64,000 bases of DNA from Bacteroides sp. UBA7333 (GCA_002471195.1 DKPN01000047.1:62001-126000); one strand, 5' to 3'; counted from the first letter of the stretch, positions 26,464-36,260 are shown. Translations and numbers: made by a program. Notes: generated from the sequence alone by a model not told the origin.

Positions 26464-29361
26464 ATGAACATTCGATTATTATTTTTAGTGGCTTCGCTAT
26501 TTTTGATCAGTAGTTGCCAAAACGAATTAGAAAATGAAAGATTCAATGAATCAGCAGTTATCGAATTGCCCAATGGAGAGTTGCAAATTCCCTTAAACAT
26601 TGTTTTACCCCATCGTAGCGAAATTGCAGCACGTTCGGTTGCCAACGACAAGGAATCGGCAATAAACAATATTTGGGCAGTCGTTTTTCAAACCAACTCA
26701 TCGGATACAATTCAAAACGAAGCTATCATTACCCAAATAAAAAGTCTAAGAGTAAAAGAGTCGGGCAAATATTATATTGTGTTGGAAAAAGAAAGTAATC
26801 CGTGCCAAGTGCAATTATTGATAAATGTATCGGGAGGAGCAGAAAAAAAATTAAACGAATTAAAAACGAATATCGATAAACTACCAAGTCCTAACTATTC
26901 TGATTACATGCTATCTACCTACAGCCTCCAAGAGCTTTACAAAGATACTAGTGGGATAGGAAAAACAGAACACATCGCAGACTATCTACCTATGGCATCG
27001 CCATTATTATTCATGCCAAACGGAATCACCCTCGAATCAACTAAAGGTTTACAAGCTGCATTCTATTTTAATTATTCGCGAATAGATATAAAAATAGACA
27101 ATCAGATCACTAATTTTGAATTATTGGGAGCTACCCTTGTCAACGGAGCGAATCATACTACTTTGTCGCAAAGCAAACATTTGCCGGTTGCACCCCACCA
27201 TGAAACAACCATGTATCAAGAAAGCATAGCTACAGAACAAGGCGTGTGGCCCATCTATCTGTTTCCGAACAGTGGAGCATTGATGAACGAGCTACAAGGA
27301 ACCAACAAAACTTTTTTAATCGTTAGAGGTATATATACTGACACCAACAATAATAAAGCAGAAGGGTTCTATAAGCTCGCCATACGATATGAAAAGAATG
27401 GTAAAAAAGAATATATATATGACATCGTGCAAAACACATTATTATCATTAACCATCCATTCGATAAAGAATGCCGGTTATCCAACATTTGAAGGAGCTTT
27501 GGCGGCATCTGAAACCAACATCAGCTATGATATTGTGATTGATGATGAGATTTCGAATGATATTGTAATGGACAATGGCGAGTACTATATGGGAGTCAGC
27601 AATAGTGAAGCATGGCTATACGTTTTTCCGAATGATATTGTTGTTGCATCGCCCTATAATACAATGGCTCCGATAGAAGTTGTAATTTCATCGGTTACAC
27701 TGGGAGTGGCTCATGGCATGCAACTTCCTGATGCTGATAATCGCTCTATCGTATCGAATAATAGTGAGATAGAGATCATCAATCAAGATGAATTTAAAAA
27801 TGCTGCACCACAACAAACAGTCGATATTAAAGCTAAGATTATGCGAAGTAATTTAACCGGCGATGTTTCGATAAGATGTGGAAATCTAATCAAAAACATC
27901 ATCATTAAAAGTTTTGATAATATCTCATTTAAGAAAGATTTTCAAATTAATGTACCGGAGGTAGCTTATGCCAAAATAGTGAAAAATTACGATGATTATT
28001 TAAGATTGAATACCTCGGAAACATATCCTTCCTCGCCTACTCCGTTTATTGAGACTCCTATGGGCAATCTTTTTGTTTGTGGCTTACGCAGTAAAGTTGA
28101 AGAAGAGCGGCTTGCAGAAATAATCGTTTTGAGAAACAGTAATCTGGGCTCAGTTAAAATGGTGGTTACGCAACAAAAATGGCAACCGAGAAATGTAACT
28201 TATTATTATGATTTAGAAAACGAGGATATATCGAAGCGCGCGAATTCATATATGTTGCCGTTGATCGATGAAAAAACAATTTTCAGAATTTCGGTTAAAA
28301 GGGTGAATGACTATTGGAATGGAGACTGGACTAAAGCTTTTGCAAATGGATCGGGATTTATTTTCAATGGCAACAACGAGTCAAACACACTGGGTAAGAA
28401 TATAAATTGGAAACCCACTGTGATTTGGGCCGACTTCGATTTTAAAAATAAACTCGAATTAGTTCGTTATAAAGATGATGGTATCAACATCATTTTAAAT
28501 GCCGATTTCACCACGAAAGAAATAAATAGTGGATATGGAGGCAACATTGTAATTGGTGTGGAAAATGATAAGAATGAGATTTTATGGAGTTGGCATCTAT
28601 GGATAACAAATGTGGTAATGTTCGATGATTCTGATCATGTTTTATTAACACCCAACTGTACATTTAATATAGCAAAAGGAGATGAGGTAATTACAATGCT
28701 CGACCGTTGTCTAGGAGTAAAAATAGACCAACCCGATGAAACAAAAATATCAAGTTTATTAGGCTTATATTATCAGTGGGGACGAAAAGACCCATTCGCT
28801 CAACCTAATACATACACTCACGAAGAACCAATTATATATACTCCTAATAAATCAAGCAATGATGTGATTGTAAAAATCATTAAAACTGAAAGTTCGATGC
28901 CCAAAGCGGTAAACAATCCGTTAACTTTTTATTTTCACGGTAGCAGTATTGGCAATTATGACTGGATAGGCTCTGCTTCGGCTGCTAATTATGAAAAGAT
29001 GAATCGCTGGAATTACATAAAATCCGATTCCACAGGTACAAATCAAGAGATATATAACACCAAAGGAATAAAAACAATTTTCGATCCATGTCCTTATGGT
29101 TGGAGAGTACCATGGGGACAAAATTGGTTTGATCAATCGGTGATTTCAAGTAACAGTTCAATGACCCTAAAATTATATATTCCAAAATCAGGTTATCGTA
29201 GTTACAATACTGGAGAATTGAGTTTCATTGATGAAGAAGGACGATTTTGGAGTGGCTCTTGTCCAAATTTATCGAATGCCAACTATCTTAGTACTCAAAA
29301 GGGTAATGAGAACACCGGACGTTCATATGGTTATTCTGTCTTTCCTATTGTAGACCGGTAA
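26464..29361 (+). CDS. large fimbrial tip-like lipoprotein
   Basis: A 965-residue lipoprotein (lipobox I-S-S-C, Cys18). Residues about 25-330 form a fimbrillin-like part with an early basic A-A-R-S-V segment suited to maturation cleavage. The middle is beta-rich. The last 200 residues have the pattern seen in tip proteins and major paralogous domains of Bacteroidota: Y-Y-Q-W-G-R-K-D-P-F near 780, D-P-C-P-Y-G-W-R-V-P near 878, F-W-S-G-S-C near 935. This end domain is likely the adhesive part; the ligand is unknown. It closes the operon and faces the convergent barrel gene only four bases away. Confidence 0.7.
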   Translation: MNIRLLFLVASLFLISSCQNELENERFNESAVIELPNGELQIPLNIVLPHRSEIAARSVANDKESAINNIWAVVFQTNSSDTIQNEAIITQIKSLRVKESGKYYIVLEKESNPCQVQLLINVSGGAEKKLNELKTNIDKLPSPNYSDYMLSTYSLQELYKDTSGIGKTEHIADYLPMASPLLFMPNGITLESTKGLQAAFYFNYSRIDIKIDNQITNFELLGATLVNGANHTTLSQSKHLPVAPHHETTMYQESIATEQGVWPIYLFPNSGALMNELQGTNKTFLIVRGIYTDTNNNKAEGFYKLAIRYEKNGKKEYIYDIVQNTLLSLTIHSIKNAGYPTFEGALAASETNISYDIVIDDEISNDIVMDNGEYYMGVSNSEAWLYVFPNDIVVASPYNTMAPIEVVISSVTLGVAHGMQLPDADNRSIVSNNSEIEIINQDEFKNAAPQQTVDIKAKIMRSNLTGDVSIRCGNLIKNIIIKSFDNISFKKDFQINVPEVAYAKIVKNYDDYLRLNTSETYPSSPTPFIETPMGNLFVCGLRSKVEEERLAEIIVLRNSNLGSVKMVVTQQKWQPRNVTYYYDLENEDISKRANSYMLPLIDEKTIFRISVKRVNDYWNGDWTKAFANGSGFIFNGNNESNTLGKNINWKPTVIWADFDFKNKLELVRYKDDGINIILNADFTTKEINSGYGGNIVIGVENDKNEILWSWHLWITNVVMFDDSDHVLLTPNCTFNIAKGDEVITMLDRCLGVKIDQPDETKISSLLGLYYQWGRKDPFAQPNTYTHEEPIIYTPNKSSNDVIVKIIKTESSMPKAVNNPLTFYFHGSSIGNYDWIGSASAANYEKMNRWNYIKSDSTGTNQEIYNTKGIKTIFDPCPYGWRVPWGQNWFDQSVISSNSSMTLKLYIPKSGYRSYNTGELSFIDEEGRFWSGSCPNLSNANYLSTQKGNENTGRSYGYSVFPIVDR

Positions 29362-29365
29362 TTGT

Positions 29366-30529
29366 TTAAAAAGTATATCCCAATAATATACTTCCAACCG
29401 AAGTATATTCAAAAGCCGTATTACAAAATAAATTATATTCGTATTGGCATTTTAAACTTATGGCTTGTTTGCGTTTTTTTGTGGTATAATATTGCGATCC
29501 AATACTAAGATATGGATGAAATTTACGTTTTTTATCTAACAACGTATTGTATTTTACCGTTATATTGGCTCCAAAACCTACCTCTCCAAAAATACTAAAT
29601 TGATGGAATGCGTGCGTATAGCGTAAACCAAGATTAGGCACAATTATCGTTTGCTTATCATGCACCAATGGGTAATAATTATATTCAGTTCTGACATTGT
29701 GTATTTGTAAATTAGAATGAATAAGTGAAAAATCAAAAGCCAGCCCGAAACCGGAAGGATTAATGCCCGAAAAAAGAAAATTTACTCCATATCGAACAGC
29801 CGGATTTGATGTAACATCAAAATATGACTTCCTATAATCGATAAATGCCATCCCCGCATAAGGGGTAACATGAACTCTCATCTTCATTGCAGATTTACTT
29901 TTGGTCACAAACTCGATACACTCTTCGCCCGTAGTACACATGGCATAATGATACTCCTTCGCAATATAAATCATATCTTGATGGGTATATCGTGCCTTCT
30001 GAACTTTATCAGTCAACTCATGACAATCGCCATATAAATATTGTAAAATAGGGATATATCTTCTAATGGTTCCTCCGTAAGATGTTGATTTTTCATTTAT
30101 TAAAACAGAAGGTGAATCGACTTTAACCATACGCCCTTGATCTTCTATAAAATAATAACAGACTCCGGCTTTAGATGTATAATAATACAAACTCTTTATC
30201 CCTTGTAACAAATATTCTAAGAAAACTTCTCGCTCGCCTTCCATCTTACTCATCTCAATGCGTCGCGAAACATAGTATCGACCATCATTGATAAATCTAT
30301 AACCATATATATCATAAGGCTTATAGTTGTGTAACTCTCCGGTAGACTTGTTCAAAAAACGGCATAAGATCGAGTTATGCATATCGCTTTTCAAATCGAT
30401 TTGACCATAAATCGTATCTTTATCCATGGTTATGATATAACCTTCTTTATAGTTACCTTGAGCAGCCACTGTTGTAATAAGAGATATAGCCAAAAATATG
30501 AGGAAGATATTAAGTCGCATTGTTAACAT
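29366..30529 (-). CDS. outer-membrane beta-barrel protein of unknown function
   Basis: A 387-residue exported protein (signal peptide ending V-A-A-Q-G). Residues about 27-200 start with G-Y-I-I-T-M-D-K-D-T-I-Y-G-Q-I-D, a pattern seen at the start of many Bacteroidota surface proteins. The second half (from about 220) alternates hydrophobic residues as in a PorT-like barrel and ends in a strand with a final aromatic (I-L-L-G-Y-T-F). ATG 30529 or the ATG three codons later could be used. It is convergent with the fimbrial operon and has its own -7 element (TATCTTTG on the minus strand at 30557-30564). A link to the fimbriae is possible but not shown. Confidence 0.65.
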   Translation of the reverse strand: MLTMRLNIFLIFLAISLITTVAAQGNYKEGYIITMDKDTIYGQIDLKSDMHNSILCRFLNKSTGELHNYKPYDIYGYRFINDGRYYVSRRIEMSKMEGEREVFLEYLLQGIKSLYYYTSKAGVCYYFIEDQGRMVKVDSPSVLINEKSTSYGGTIRRYIPILQYLYGDCHELTDKVQKARYTHQDMIYIAKEYHYAMCTTGEECIEFVTKSKSAMKMRVHVTPYAGMAFIDYRKSYFDVTSNPAVRYGVNFLFSGINPSGFGLAFDFSLIHSNLQIHNVRTEYNYYPLVHDKQTIIVPNLGLRYTHAFHQFSIFGEVGFGANITVKYNTLLDKKRKFHPYLSIGSQYYTTKKRKQAISLKCQYEYNLFCNTAFEYTSVGSILLGYTF

Positions 30530-30556
30530 ATTAATGTATTAGTATTAGACACACGG

Positions 30557-30564
30557 CAAAGATA
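30557..30564 (-). promoter_or_regulatory. -7 element of the barrel protein gene
   Basis: Minus-strand TATCTTTG; no clear -33 box. The leader would be about 20 bases. Confidence 0.4.
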
Positions 30565-30600
30565 ACTCATTTTGTTATTTTATTATAATTTAAAACAATA

Positions 30601-30644
30601 AAAACATCAAAACCACCCTCTCTAAGGTCGTGGTATTGATGTTT
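30601..30644 (-). terminator. terminator of the DUF2027-Smr gene
   Basis: AAACATCAAAACCAC pairs with GTGGTATTGATGTTT (one mismatch). On the minus strand it is followed by TTTTTATTGTTTT, which fits a rho-independent terminator 20 bases after the stop. Confidence 0.75.
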
Positions 30645-30664
30645 CTACTATGTTTTATAAAGAG

Positions 30665-31717
30665 TTATTTTATTGTGACCATGGTGGCACCAAAGCCATA
30701 CTCTTGGAAAGAAGCATCCTGATAACGACAGTTGTTATATCTCTTTTTTAGCTCATCAATAATGGCTTTACGCAATACACCATCGCCTTTCCCATGAATA
30801 AACACAATCTTTTTTTCACGACTCGATTTGTATTTATTCATCACTTCACGAAATTTTTCTAACTGAAAGTTTAGCATTTCGCTATTGCACATACCCCGCG
30901 TATCATCCAACAATTCATTAATATGAAGATCGACTTCTAATATTCCGTTATTGATAGCACGCTTTACGATAGGTTGCACCTTATCTTTTGCGTTGCACTG
31001 TTTTTGCAATATGGCATCTTGAATATCTTCGGCAGTAACATGAACTTGTTTGACCGGCATATCATTGCGTACGATATCATACATCAATACGGGGGTTTCG
31101 AAGAATACACTTTCACGAAACGTATGCAGTTTATAGAATTTCACCGTATCGATTCTTAACTCAACATTGGCAGCGCCTTTCAAGATAAAGGTCTTATTAT
31201 TTTTGAATGGGATGAACTGAATAGCCACATGTTCTAGTTCATTCAGAATGCTTTTGTCAAACTCTTCGAGCAGAAGTTTAGTATTCGGCTCTATCATTCC
31301 CCCCGAACGAACTTTCCAAGCTTTTCCTTCGGCTGATAAATAATTATAATAAAGGTAGTAATTACTATCATTCACTAAATATGCATCGAAACCGGTTGTA
31401 TTGATCATCTTAATATCTTCGGGAACATACGCCAAATAAATATTTAAGATATCACCTCCTTTTATTTCGGCTTGCGATGTATAAGTAGGGATCACAGGTT
31501 TTAGAGGTTTATCGGGTATATTAGCAGGTTTTGCTTTGACATCACTCTTTCTTTTCATATTATAATCATCGGTTTCGATTACAACGCACTCTTTTATTAA
31601 CATTGGAATATCAAAACCATCAGCATCCTCTACCAATACAATATCTTTTCCTTGGAATCCTTTTACAATTCCACCTCCTATTTCGCTCAAAAAACGTACT
31701 TTATCACCTATATTCAT
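30665..31717 (-). CDS. DUF2027 protein with C-terminal Smr domain
   Basis: A 350-residue cytosolic protein. The first 70 residues ([15 protein letters not shown]) and the central beta domain belong to DUF2027. The C-terminus is an Smr domain: V-D-L-H-I-N-E-L at about 268 and the H-G-K-G-D-G-V-L-R loop near 310. Smr domains in MutS2 and free Smr proteins nick DNA or RNA. Recent work on MutS2-type proteins ties Smr to rescue of collided ribosomes, so a nuclease or ribosome-related role is plausible. Single gene with its own -7 element and terminator. Confidence 0.85.
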   Translation of the reverse strand: MNIGDKVRFLSEIGGGIVKGFQGKDIVLVEDADGFDIPMLIKECVVIETDDYNMKRKSDVKAKPANIPDKPLKPVIPTYTSQAEIKGGDILNIYLAYVPEDIKMINTTGFDAYLVNDSNYYLYYNYLSAEGKAWKVRSGGMIEPNTKLLLEEFDKSILNELEHVAIQFIPFKNNKTFILKGAANVELRIDTVKFYKLHTFRESVFFETPVLMYDIVRNDMPVKQVHVTAEDIQDAILQKQCNAKDKVQPIVKRAINNGILEVDLHINELLDDTRGMCNSEMLNFQLEKFREVMNKYKSSREKKIVFIHGKGDGVLRKAIIDELKKRYNNCRYQDASFQEYGFGATMVTIK

Positions 31718-31752
31718 ATTGTATATATTTTTAGTTATCGACTATATTAACG

Positions 31753-31760
31753 CAAATATA
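31753..31760 (-). promoter_or_regulatory. -7 element of the DUF2027-Smr gene
   Basis: Minus-strand TATATTTG matches TAnnTTTG; ATTG about 22 bases upstream is a poor -33 box. Confidence 0.45.
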
Positions 31761-31909
31761 AAGAGTTTTGAAACTTATTATACAATGCTTTCGGAATAAT
31801 TATTTCGAAAAATAAACAACACAATTATCTTTCATGGAATGATAACCGAAATATAGCGTTAAACTAACTCGCTTTTTATCAATTTTATGAAAAAAAATGT
31901 AGTTTTGTG

Positions 31910-31917
31910 CTTATAAT
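31910..31917 (+). promoter_or_regulatory. -7 element of the GH110 gene
   Basis: TAGTTTTG matches TAnnTTTG; -33 weak (TATG at 31886-31889). The leader would be about 17 bases. Confidence 0.4.
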
Positions 31918-31940
31918 CAATCATAAATACCACATTACGA

Positions 31941-33782
31941 ATGAAAACACGTAAAATAACGCTTCTTTTTTTCTTACTATTATCATTTTCGACTACACAA
32001 TCACAGCAGGTATATGACACCTTTTCGATGGGATTAAAACCAGGTAGCAATCAAAATGCGGCACCGGTTTTTGAACAAATACTCAACCAAATAAAGTCGG
32101 AATGCAACGATACCGATCCAATAACATTGCGTTTATCCCCAGGAAAATATCACTTCTATGAAGAGGGAGCTATATCGAAAGAGTACTATATATCGAACCA
32201 TGACCAAACACAACCAAAGAAAGTAGGAATAGCCATTGAAGGTTTCAAAAACCTAACCATAGATGGACAAGGAAGTGATTTTTTCTTTCATGGACGAATG
32301 TTACCTATCTCGCTCATTTCATCAGAAAACTGTACACTCAAAAACTTTAATATAGATTTCCCAAAGCCTCATATATTGCAAGTTGAAATAATCGAAAATA
32401 GCAATGAGAAAGGTATTACCTTTAAAACAGCACCATGGGTAGATTATAGAATTACGAATGATTCTATTTTTGAGGGATATGGTGATGGATGGACATGCAG
32501 ACCAATGGTAGGCATTGCTTTCGAAAAAGAGACCAAACGTTTGGTGTATAACACAAGCGATATCAGCGGCCCGGGGAAGGGACTGTATGAGATTTCGCCG
32601 CAAATCATTCAAGCACCTAATTGGAAAAATGAACGCTTAATACCTGGTACCATAGTGGCATTACGTACCTATTTCCGTCCTGCACCGGGCATTTTTATGA
32701 GCCATAATACAAATACCGACTTACTAAACATTAACGTACACTATGCAGAAGGAATGGGATTGTTGGCGCAAATGTGCGAAAACATCAATTTAGATGGCTT
32801 CAATGTATCGCTACGTGGAGAAGACGACCAGAGATACTTCACAACTCAAGCAGACGCTACACATTTTTCTAGTTGTAAAGGAAAAATCAATTCGGTAAAT
32901 GGATTATACGAAGGAATGATGGACGATGCCATTAATGTACATGGAACTTATCTCAAAGTAATGAAACGAATTGACAATCATACGTTAATAGCCAGATATA
33001 TGCACGATCAGGCTTGGGGTTTCGACTGGGGATATGAGGGCAATGACGTGCAATTTGTTCTTTCTGAAACAATGGAAATAACAGGTAAGCCCAACAAAAT
33101 AGTATCGATTCGTCCATCCGATAAAGAGACGGTTAATGGTGCACGCGAATTTGAAATAAAATTTAAAAATGCATTGGAGACCAACATCAATGGTGAGATT
33201 AAATGTGGAATCGAAAACTTAACATGGACTCCTGAAGTATATTTTGCAAGTAATATCATTCGAAATAATAGAGCAAGAGGTACTCTATTCAGTACTCCGA
33301 AAAAAACCGTAGTTGAAAATAATCTATTCGATCACACATCGGGCACAGCTATTTTATTGTGTGGCGACTGCAATGGATGGTTCGAAACTGGTGCATGTAG
33401 AAATGTGGTAATCAGAAATAACCATTTTGTGAATGCATTGACCAATATGTTTCAATTTACTAATGCGGTAATTTCTATTTATCCAGAGATACCAAACCTA
33501 GACGGGCAGAAAAAATACTTTCATGGTGGAAAACATAATAGCATTATTATTGAAAACAATGAATTTGAAACTTTTGACGAACCTTTATTGTATGCAAAAT
33601 CGGTTGATGGATTAATATTCCGCAACAATATTATAAAACGTAATCACGACTATCCCGCTTTTCATTGGAACCAATCACCATTCTTATTTGAAAGAGCTAA
33701 AAATGTGATTATTAAAAATAATTTCATCGACGAAAACAGCCAACTGATACCACTAAAGTTCAAAATCGAAAAATCTCAATAG
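31941..33782 (+). CDS. glaB: GH110 alpha-1,3-galactosidase (GlaB-like)
   Basis: An exported 613-residue right-handed beta-helix enzyme (signal peptide ending near TTQSQQ). The family was described from Bacteroides as removing alpha-1,3-linked galactose from blood group B antigen or from linear alpha-Gal structures. GH110 hallmarks are L-T-I-D-G-Q-G-S near 105, T-Y-F-R-P-A-P-G-I-F near 245, and the highly conserved block G-L-Y-E-G-M-M-D-D-A-I-N-V-H-G near 330, with paired aspartates. The length fits the family. Whether it acts on branched (B antigen) or linear substrates cannot be told here. It stands alone, without SusC/SusD or other glycosidase genes beside it. Confidence 0.85.
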   Translation: MKTRKITLLFFLLLSFSTTQSQQVYDTFSMGLKPGSNQNAAPVFEQILNQIKSECNDTDPITLRLSPGKYHFYEEGAISKEYYISNHDQTQPKKVGIAIEGFKNLTIDGQGSDFFFHGRMLPISLISSENCTLKNFNIDFPKPHILQVEIIENSNEKGITFKTAPWVDYRITNDSIFEGYGDGWTCRPMVGIAFEKETKRLVYNTSDISGPGKGLYEISPQIIQAPNWKNERLIPGTIVALRTYFRPAPGIFMSHNTNTDLLNINVHYAEGMGLLAQMCENINLDGFNVSLRGEDDQRYFTTQADATHFSSCKGKINSVNGLYEGMMDDAINVHGTYLKVMKRIDNHTLIARYMHDQAWGFDWGYEGNDVQFVLSETMEITGKPNKIVSIRPSDKETVNGAREFEIKFKNALETNINGEIKCGIENLTWTPEVYFASNIIRNNRARGTLFSTPKKTVVENNLFDHTSGTAILLCGDCNGWFETGACRNVVIRNNHFVNALTNMFQFTNAVISIYPEIPNLDGQKKYFHGGKHNSIIIENNEFETFDEPLLYAKSVDGLIFRNNIIKRNHDYPAFHWNQSPFLFERAKNVIIKNNFIDENSQLIPLKFKIEKSQ

Positions 33783-33878
33783 AACTGTCAGACAACATAA
33801 TGACATTTGTGAAGACTTATTTATAATAAAAATCTTTTAATTATAATTGAGGCTTCACCCTATTGTTGCTGAAAGTAT

Positions 33879-33886
33879 TAATTTTG
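33879..33886 (+). promoter_or_regulatory. -7 element of queA
   Basis: TAATTTTG matches TAnnTTTG; -33 box weak. The leader would be about 70 bases and shows no preQ1 riboswitch pattern that I can recognise. Confidence 0.4.
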
Positions 33887-33964
33887 CAGAACTGACAACA
33901 TGTATAAAATGCAGATAAAGCCTTTTTTTTAGAGGCATGACTTTGCTATATAAAATATAATTCA

Positions 33965-35185
33965 ATGAAAGAATCCCCTAAAAATATTCAGATAAGCGAG
34001 TATAATTATGATTTGCCCGACGAACGAATCGCTAAATTTCCATTACAAATGCGCGATCGGTCAAAGTTATTAATATATCGTCATGGAGAGATTTCTGAAG
34101 ATCAATTCTTTAATCTTCCCAACTATCTAAGTACAGGCGATTTGGTTGTATTCAATAATACAAAAGTAATTCAGGCACGTCTTCACTTTAGAAAAGAGAC
34201 GGGAGCGATGATCGAAATATTCTGCCTTGAGCCTATACAACCGAATGACTATGCACTCAACTTTCAACAGACCGAACATGCAGCATGGCTGTGCATGATT
34301 GGCAATCTAAAAAAGTGGAAAGAGGGAGAATTAAAAAGTGAATTGGTAGTAAAAGGACATTCATTGGCATTAACTGCCAAACGAGGTGAGAATATGGGCA
34401 CCAGTCATTGGATCGATTTTTCATGGAATAATAAGGAGGTTACGTTTGCCGATATTCTTGAGGCATTTGGCGAATTACCCATTCCACCCTATTTGAACAG
34501 AGACACACAGGAGAGCGATAAAGAGACTTATCAAACAGTATATTCTAAAATAAAAGGTTCGGTTGCAGCACCTACCGCCGGACTGCATTTCACAGCTTCT
34601 GTATTTGACACATTCAAAGAAAATGGAATTGAAGTTGAAGAGGTTACTCTGCATGTAGGTGCAGGTACTTTTAAACCTGTGAAAAGCGAATTGATTTCGG
34701 GACACGAGATGCATACTGAATATATTTCGGTATCGCGATGCACTATTGAAAATTTAATTAAACATCAAGCTAAAGCTGTAGCAGTAGGCACAACATCGGT
34801 ACGTACGCTCGAAAGTTTATATCACATTGGTGTTACGTTATCGCAAAACCCCAATGCTACCGAAAAAGATCTTCATGTAAAACAGTGGCAAGCTTATGAA
34901 GTTCAAACAGAAATAGATCCAATCGAAGCATTGAAATGCATCCGTACGTATATGGAAAGTCATCAGATTGATACTCTACACACAAGTACACAGATTATTA
35001 TTGCACCGGGATATACCTACAAGATTGTAAAAGCTATTGTTACCAATTTTCATCAACCGCAAAGCACGTTGTTGCTTTTGGTGTCTGCTTTTGTAAAAGG
35101 CGATTGGAAACGTATTTATCAATATGCGATGGAGCATGATTTTCGTTTTTTAAGTTATGGTGATTCGTCACTACTAATTCCTTAA
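33965..35185 (+). CDS. queA: S-adenosylmethionine:tRNA ribosyltransferase-isomerase
   Basis: A 406-residue cytosolic enzyme that transfers ribose from SAM to 7-aminomethyl-7-deazaguanine in tRNA, making epoxyqueuosine. Family motifs are Y-D-L-P-D-E-R-I-A-K-F-P near the start, V-F-N-N-T-K-V-I-Q-A-R-L near 60, G-S-V-A-A-P-T-A-G-L-H-F near 195 and the C-terminal T-N-F-H-Q-P-Q-S-T-L-L-L. It is longer than E. coli QueA (about 356), which is usual in Bacteroidota. The NUDIX gene starts one base after the stop, so the two share a transcript. Confidence 0.95.
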   Translation: MKESPKNIQISEYNYDLPDERIAKFPLQMRDRSKLLIYRHGEISEDQFFNLPNYLSTGDLVVFNNTKVIQARLHFRKETGAMIEIFCLEPIQPNDYALNFQQTEHAAWLCMIGNLKKWKEGELKSELVVKGHSLALTAKRGENMGTSHWIDFSWNNKEVTFADILEAFGELPIPPYLNRDTQESDKETYQTVYSKIKGSVAAPTAGLHFTASVFDTFKENGIEVEEVTLHVGAGTFKPVKSELISGHEMHTEYISVSRCTIENLIKHQAKAVAVGTTSVRTLESLYHIGVTLSQNPNATEKDLHVKQWQAYEVQTEIDPIEALKCIRTYMESHQIDTLHTSTQIIIAPGYTYKIVKAIVTNFHQPQSTLLLLVSAFVKGDWKRIYQYAMEHDFRFLSYGDSSLLIP

Positions 35186-35186
35186 T

Positions 35187-35696
35187 ATGAATATCCGTAT
35201 GGATAATAATGAAGAGTTGTTTCCGATAGTCGATGAAGAAGGAAACATCATTAATAAAGCTACAAGAGGCGAATGCCATAATGGAAGTAAATTATTGCAT
35301 CCTGTAGTGCATCTACATGTTTTTAATGAAAAAGGTGAGTTATATCTACAAAAACGTCCCGATTGGAAAGATATTCAACCGGGTAAATGGGATACATCCG
35401 TTGGTGGACATATTGATTACGGAGAATGCGTAGAAGACGCTTTAAAGAGAGAAGTGAGAGAGGAGCTTGGCATTATAGATTTTACACCAACAAAAATTCA
35501 ACAATATATTTTTGAATCAGATAGAGAACGAGAACTCATTTTTGTGTTTAAAACCATTTACAATGGCACAATCTGTCCATCCAATGAATTAGAAGAAGGA
35601 CGTTTTTGGACGAAAGAAGAAATAATTGACAAGATAGGAAAAGATTTATTCACTCCCAATTTTGAGAGTGAATACAAAAAATTATTGATGCAGTAA
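35187..35696 (+). CDS. NUDIX hydrolase
   Basis: A 169-residue enzyme with a complete NUDIX box, G-H-I-D-Y-G-E-C-V-E-D-A-L-K-R-E-V-R-E-E plus L-G-I, at about residues 71-93. The order of motifs (V-V-H-L-H-V-F-N, Q-K-R-P-D-W-K-D, P-G-K-W-D-T-S-V-G-G-H) puts it close to the isopentenyl-diphosphate-isomerase-like NUDIX group (YfcD type). No substrate can be assigned. ATG 35187 is one base after the queA stop; ATG 35199 is an alternative. It ends nine bases before the convergent gene. Confidence 0.9.
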   Translation: MNIRMDNNEELFPIVDEEGNIINKATRGECHNGSKLLHPVVHLHVFNEKGELYLQKRPDWKDIQPGKWDTSVGGHIDYGECVEDALKREVREELGIIDFTPTKIQQYIFESDRERELIFVFKTIYNGTICPSNELEEGRFWTKEEIIDKIGKDLFTPNFESEYKKLLMQ

Positions 35697-35705
35697 AATT
35701 GTATA

Positions 35706-36254
35706 TCAATCGTTTTGAATCCAGTTTTGGACATTGATATTAAAAAGACTTTCATCGGGAGCCAGCGTTGCAATCCATTCACCTTTCTCATTAATCAAGA
35801 ACTTCTGAAAATTGCCGATAATGGTAGCATCTTCTTTTCCATTCAATGATTTTTGAGTTAGCCATTGGTAGAGTGGAGAAATATTATCACCAATCACATT
35901 TGTTTTTTGCATCATCGGAAAAGTCACATCATAATCGAGCAAACGATAGGTATTATCATCATAAGATTGTTGCGAATGAATAGAACTAAAATCATCAGTA
36001 GGAAAGCCTAATACCACAACATTGCTATCACTATATTGATTATAGAACTCTTGCAGTATTGCATAATCGGGTGCTACATTATCGTATATATCAACATTGA
36101 CGATAATTACTTTTTTACCTTTCAACTGGCTAAAAGGGTATGTTCTACCTTCTATTGTAGTAGTAGAAAAATCATAAAAAGACTCATGCTGTGCAAAGAG
36201 AGTCACCGAAAAAAAAGTGATCAAAATTGATAACAAGACTTGTTTCATAACCAT
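35706..36254 (-). CDS. glutathione-peroxidase-fold protein lacking the catalytic cysteine
   Basis: An exported protein of about 180 residues (signal sequence to F-A-Q-H; ATG 36248 is the likelier start). The glutathione peroxidase scaffold is clear: Y-D-F-S...L-K-G-K-K-V-I-I-V-N-V, V-V-V-L-G-F-P, D-V-T-F-P-M-M near 110, and S-P-L-Y-Q-W-L-T-Q-K. The catalytic residues are gone. The Cys/Sec after V-N-V-x3 is Asp, the Gln of G-F-P-C-N-Q-F is Asp, and the Trp of W-N-F-x-K-F-L is Gly. The protein contains no cysteine at all, so peroxidase activity is excluded. The frame is intact and the signal peptide kept, which argues for a new non-redox role rather than a decaying gene. Confidence 0.8.
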   Translation of the reverse strand: MVMKQVLLSILITFFSVTLFAQHESFYDFSTTTIEGRTYPFSQLKGKKVIIVNVDIYDNVAPDYAILQEFYNQYSDSNVVVLGFPTDDFSSIHSQQSYDDNTYRLLDYDVTFPMMQKTNVIGDNISPLYQWLTQKSLNGKEDATIIGNFQKFLINEKGEWIATLAPDESLFNINVQNWIQND

Positions 36255-36260
36255 GTATTT

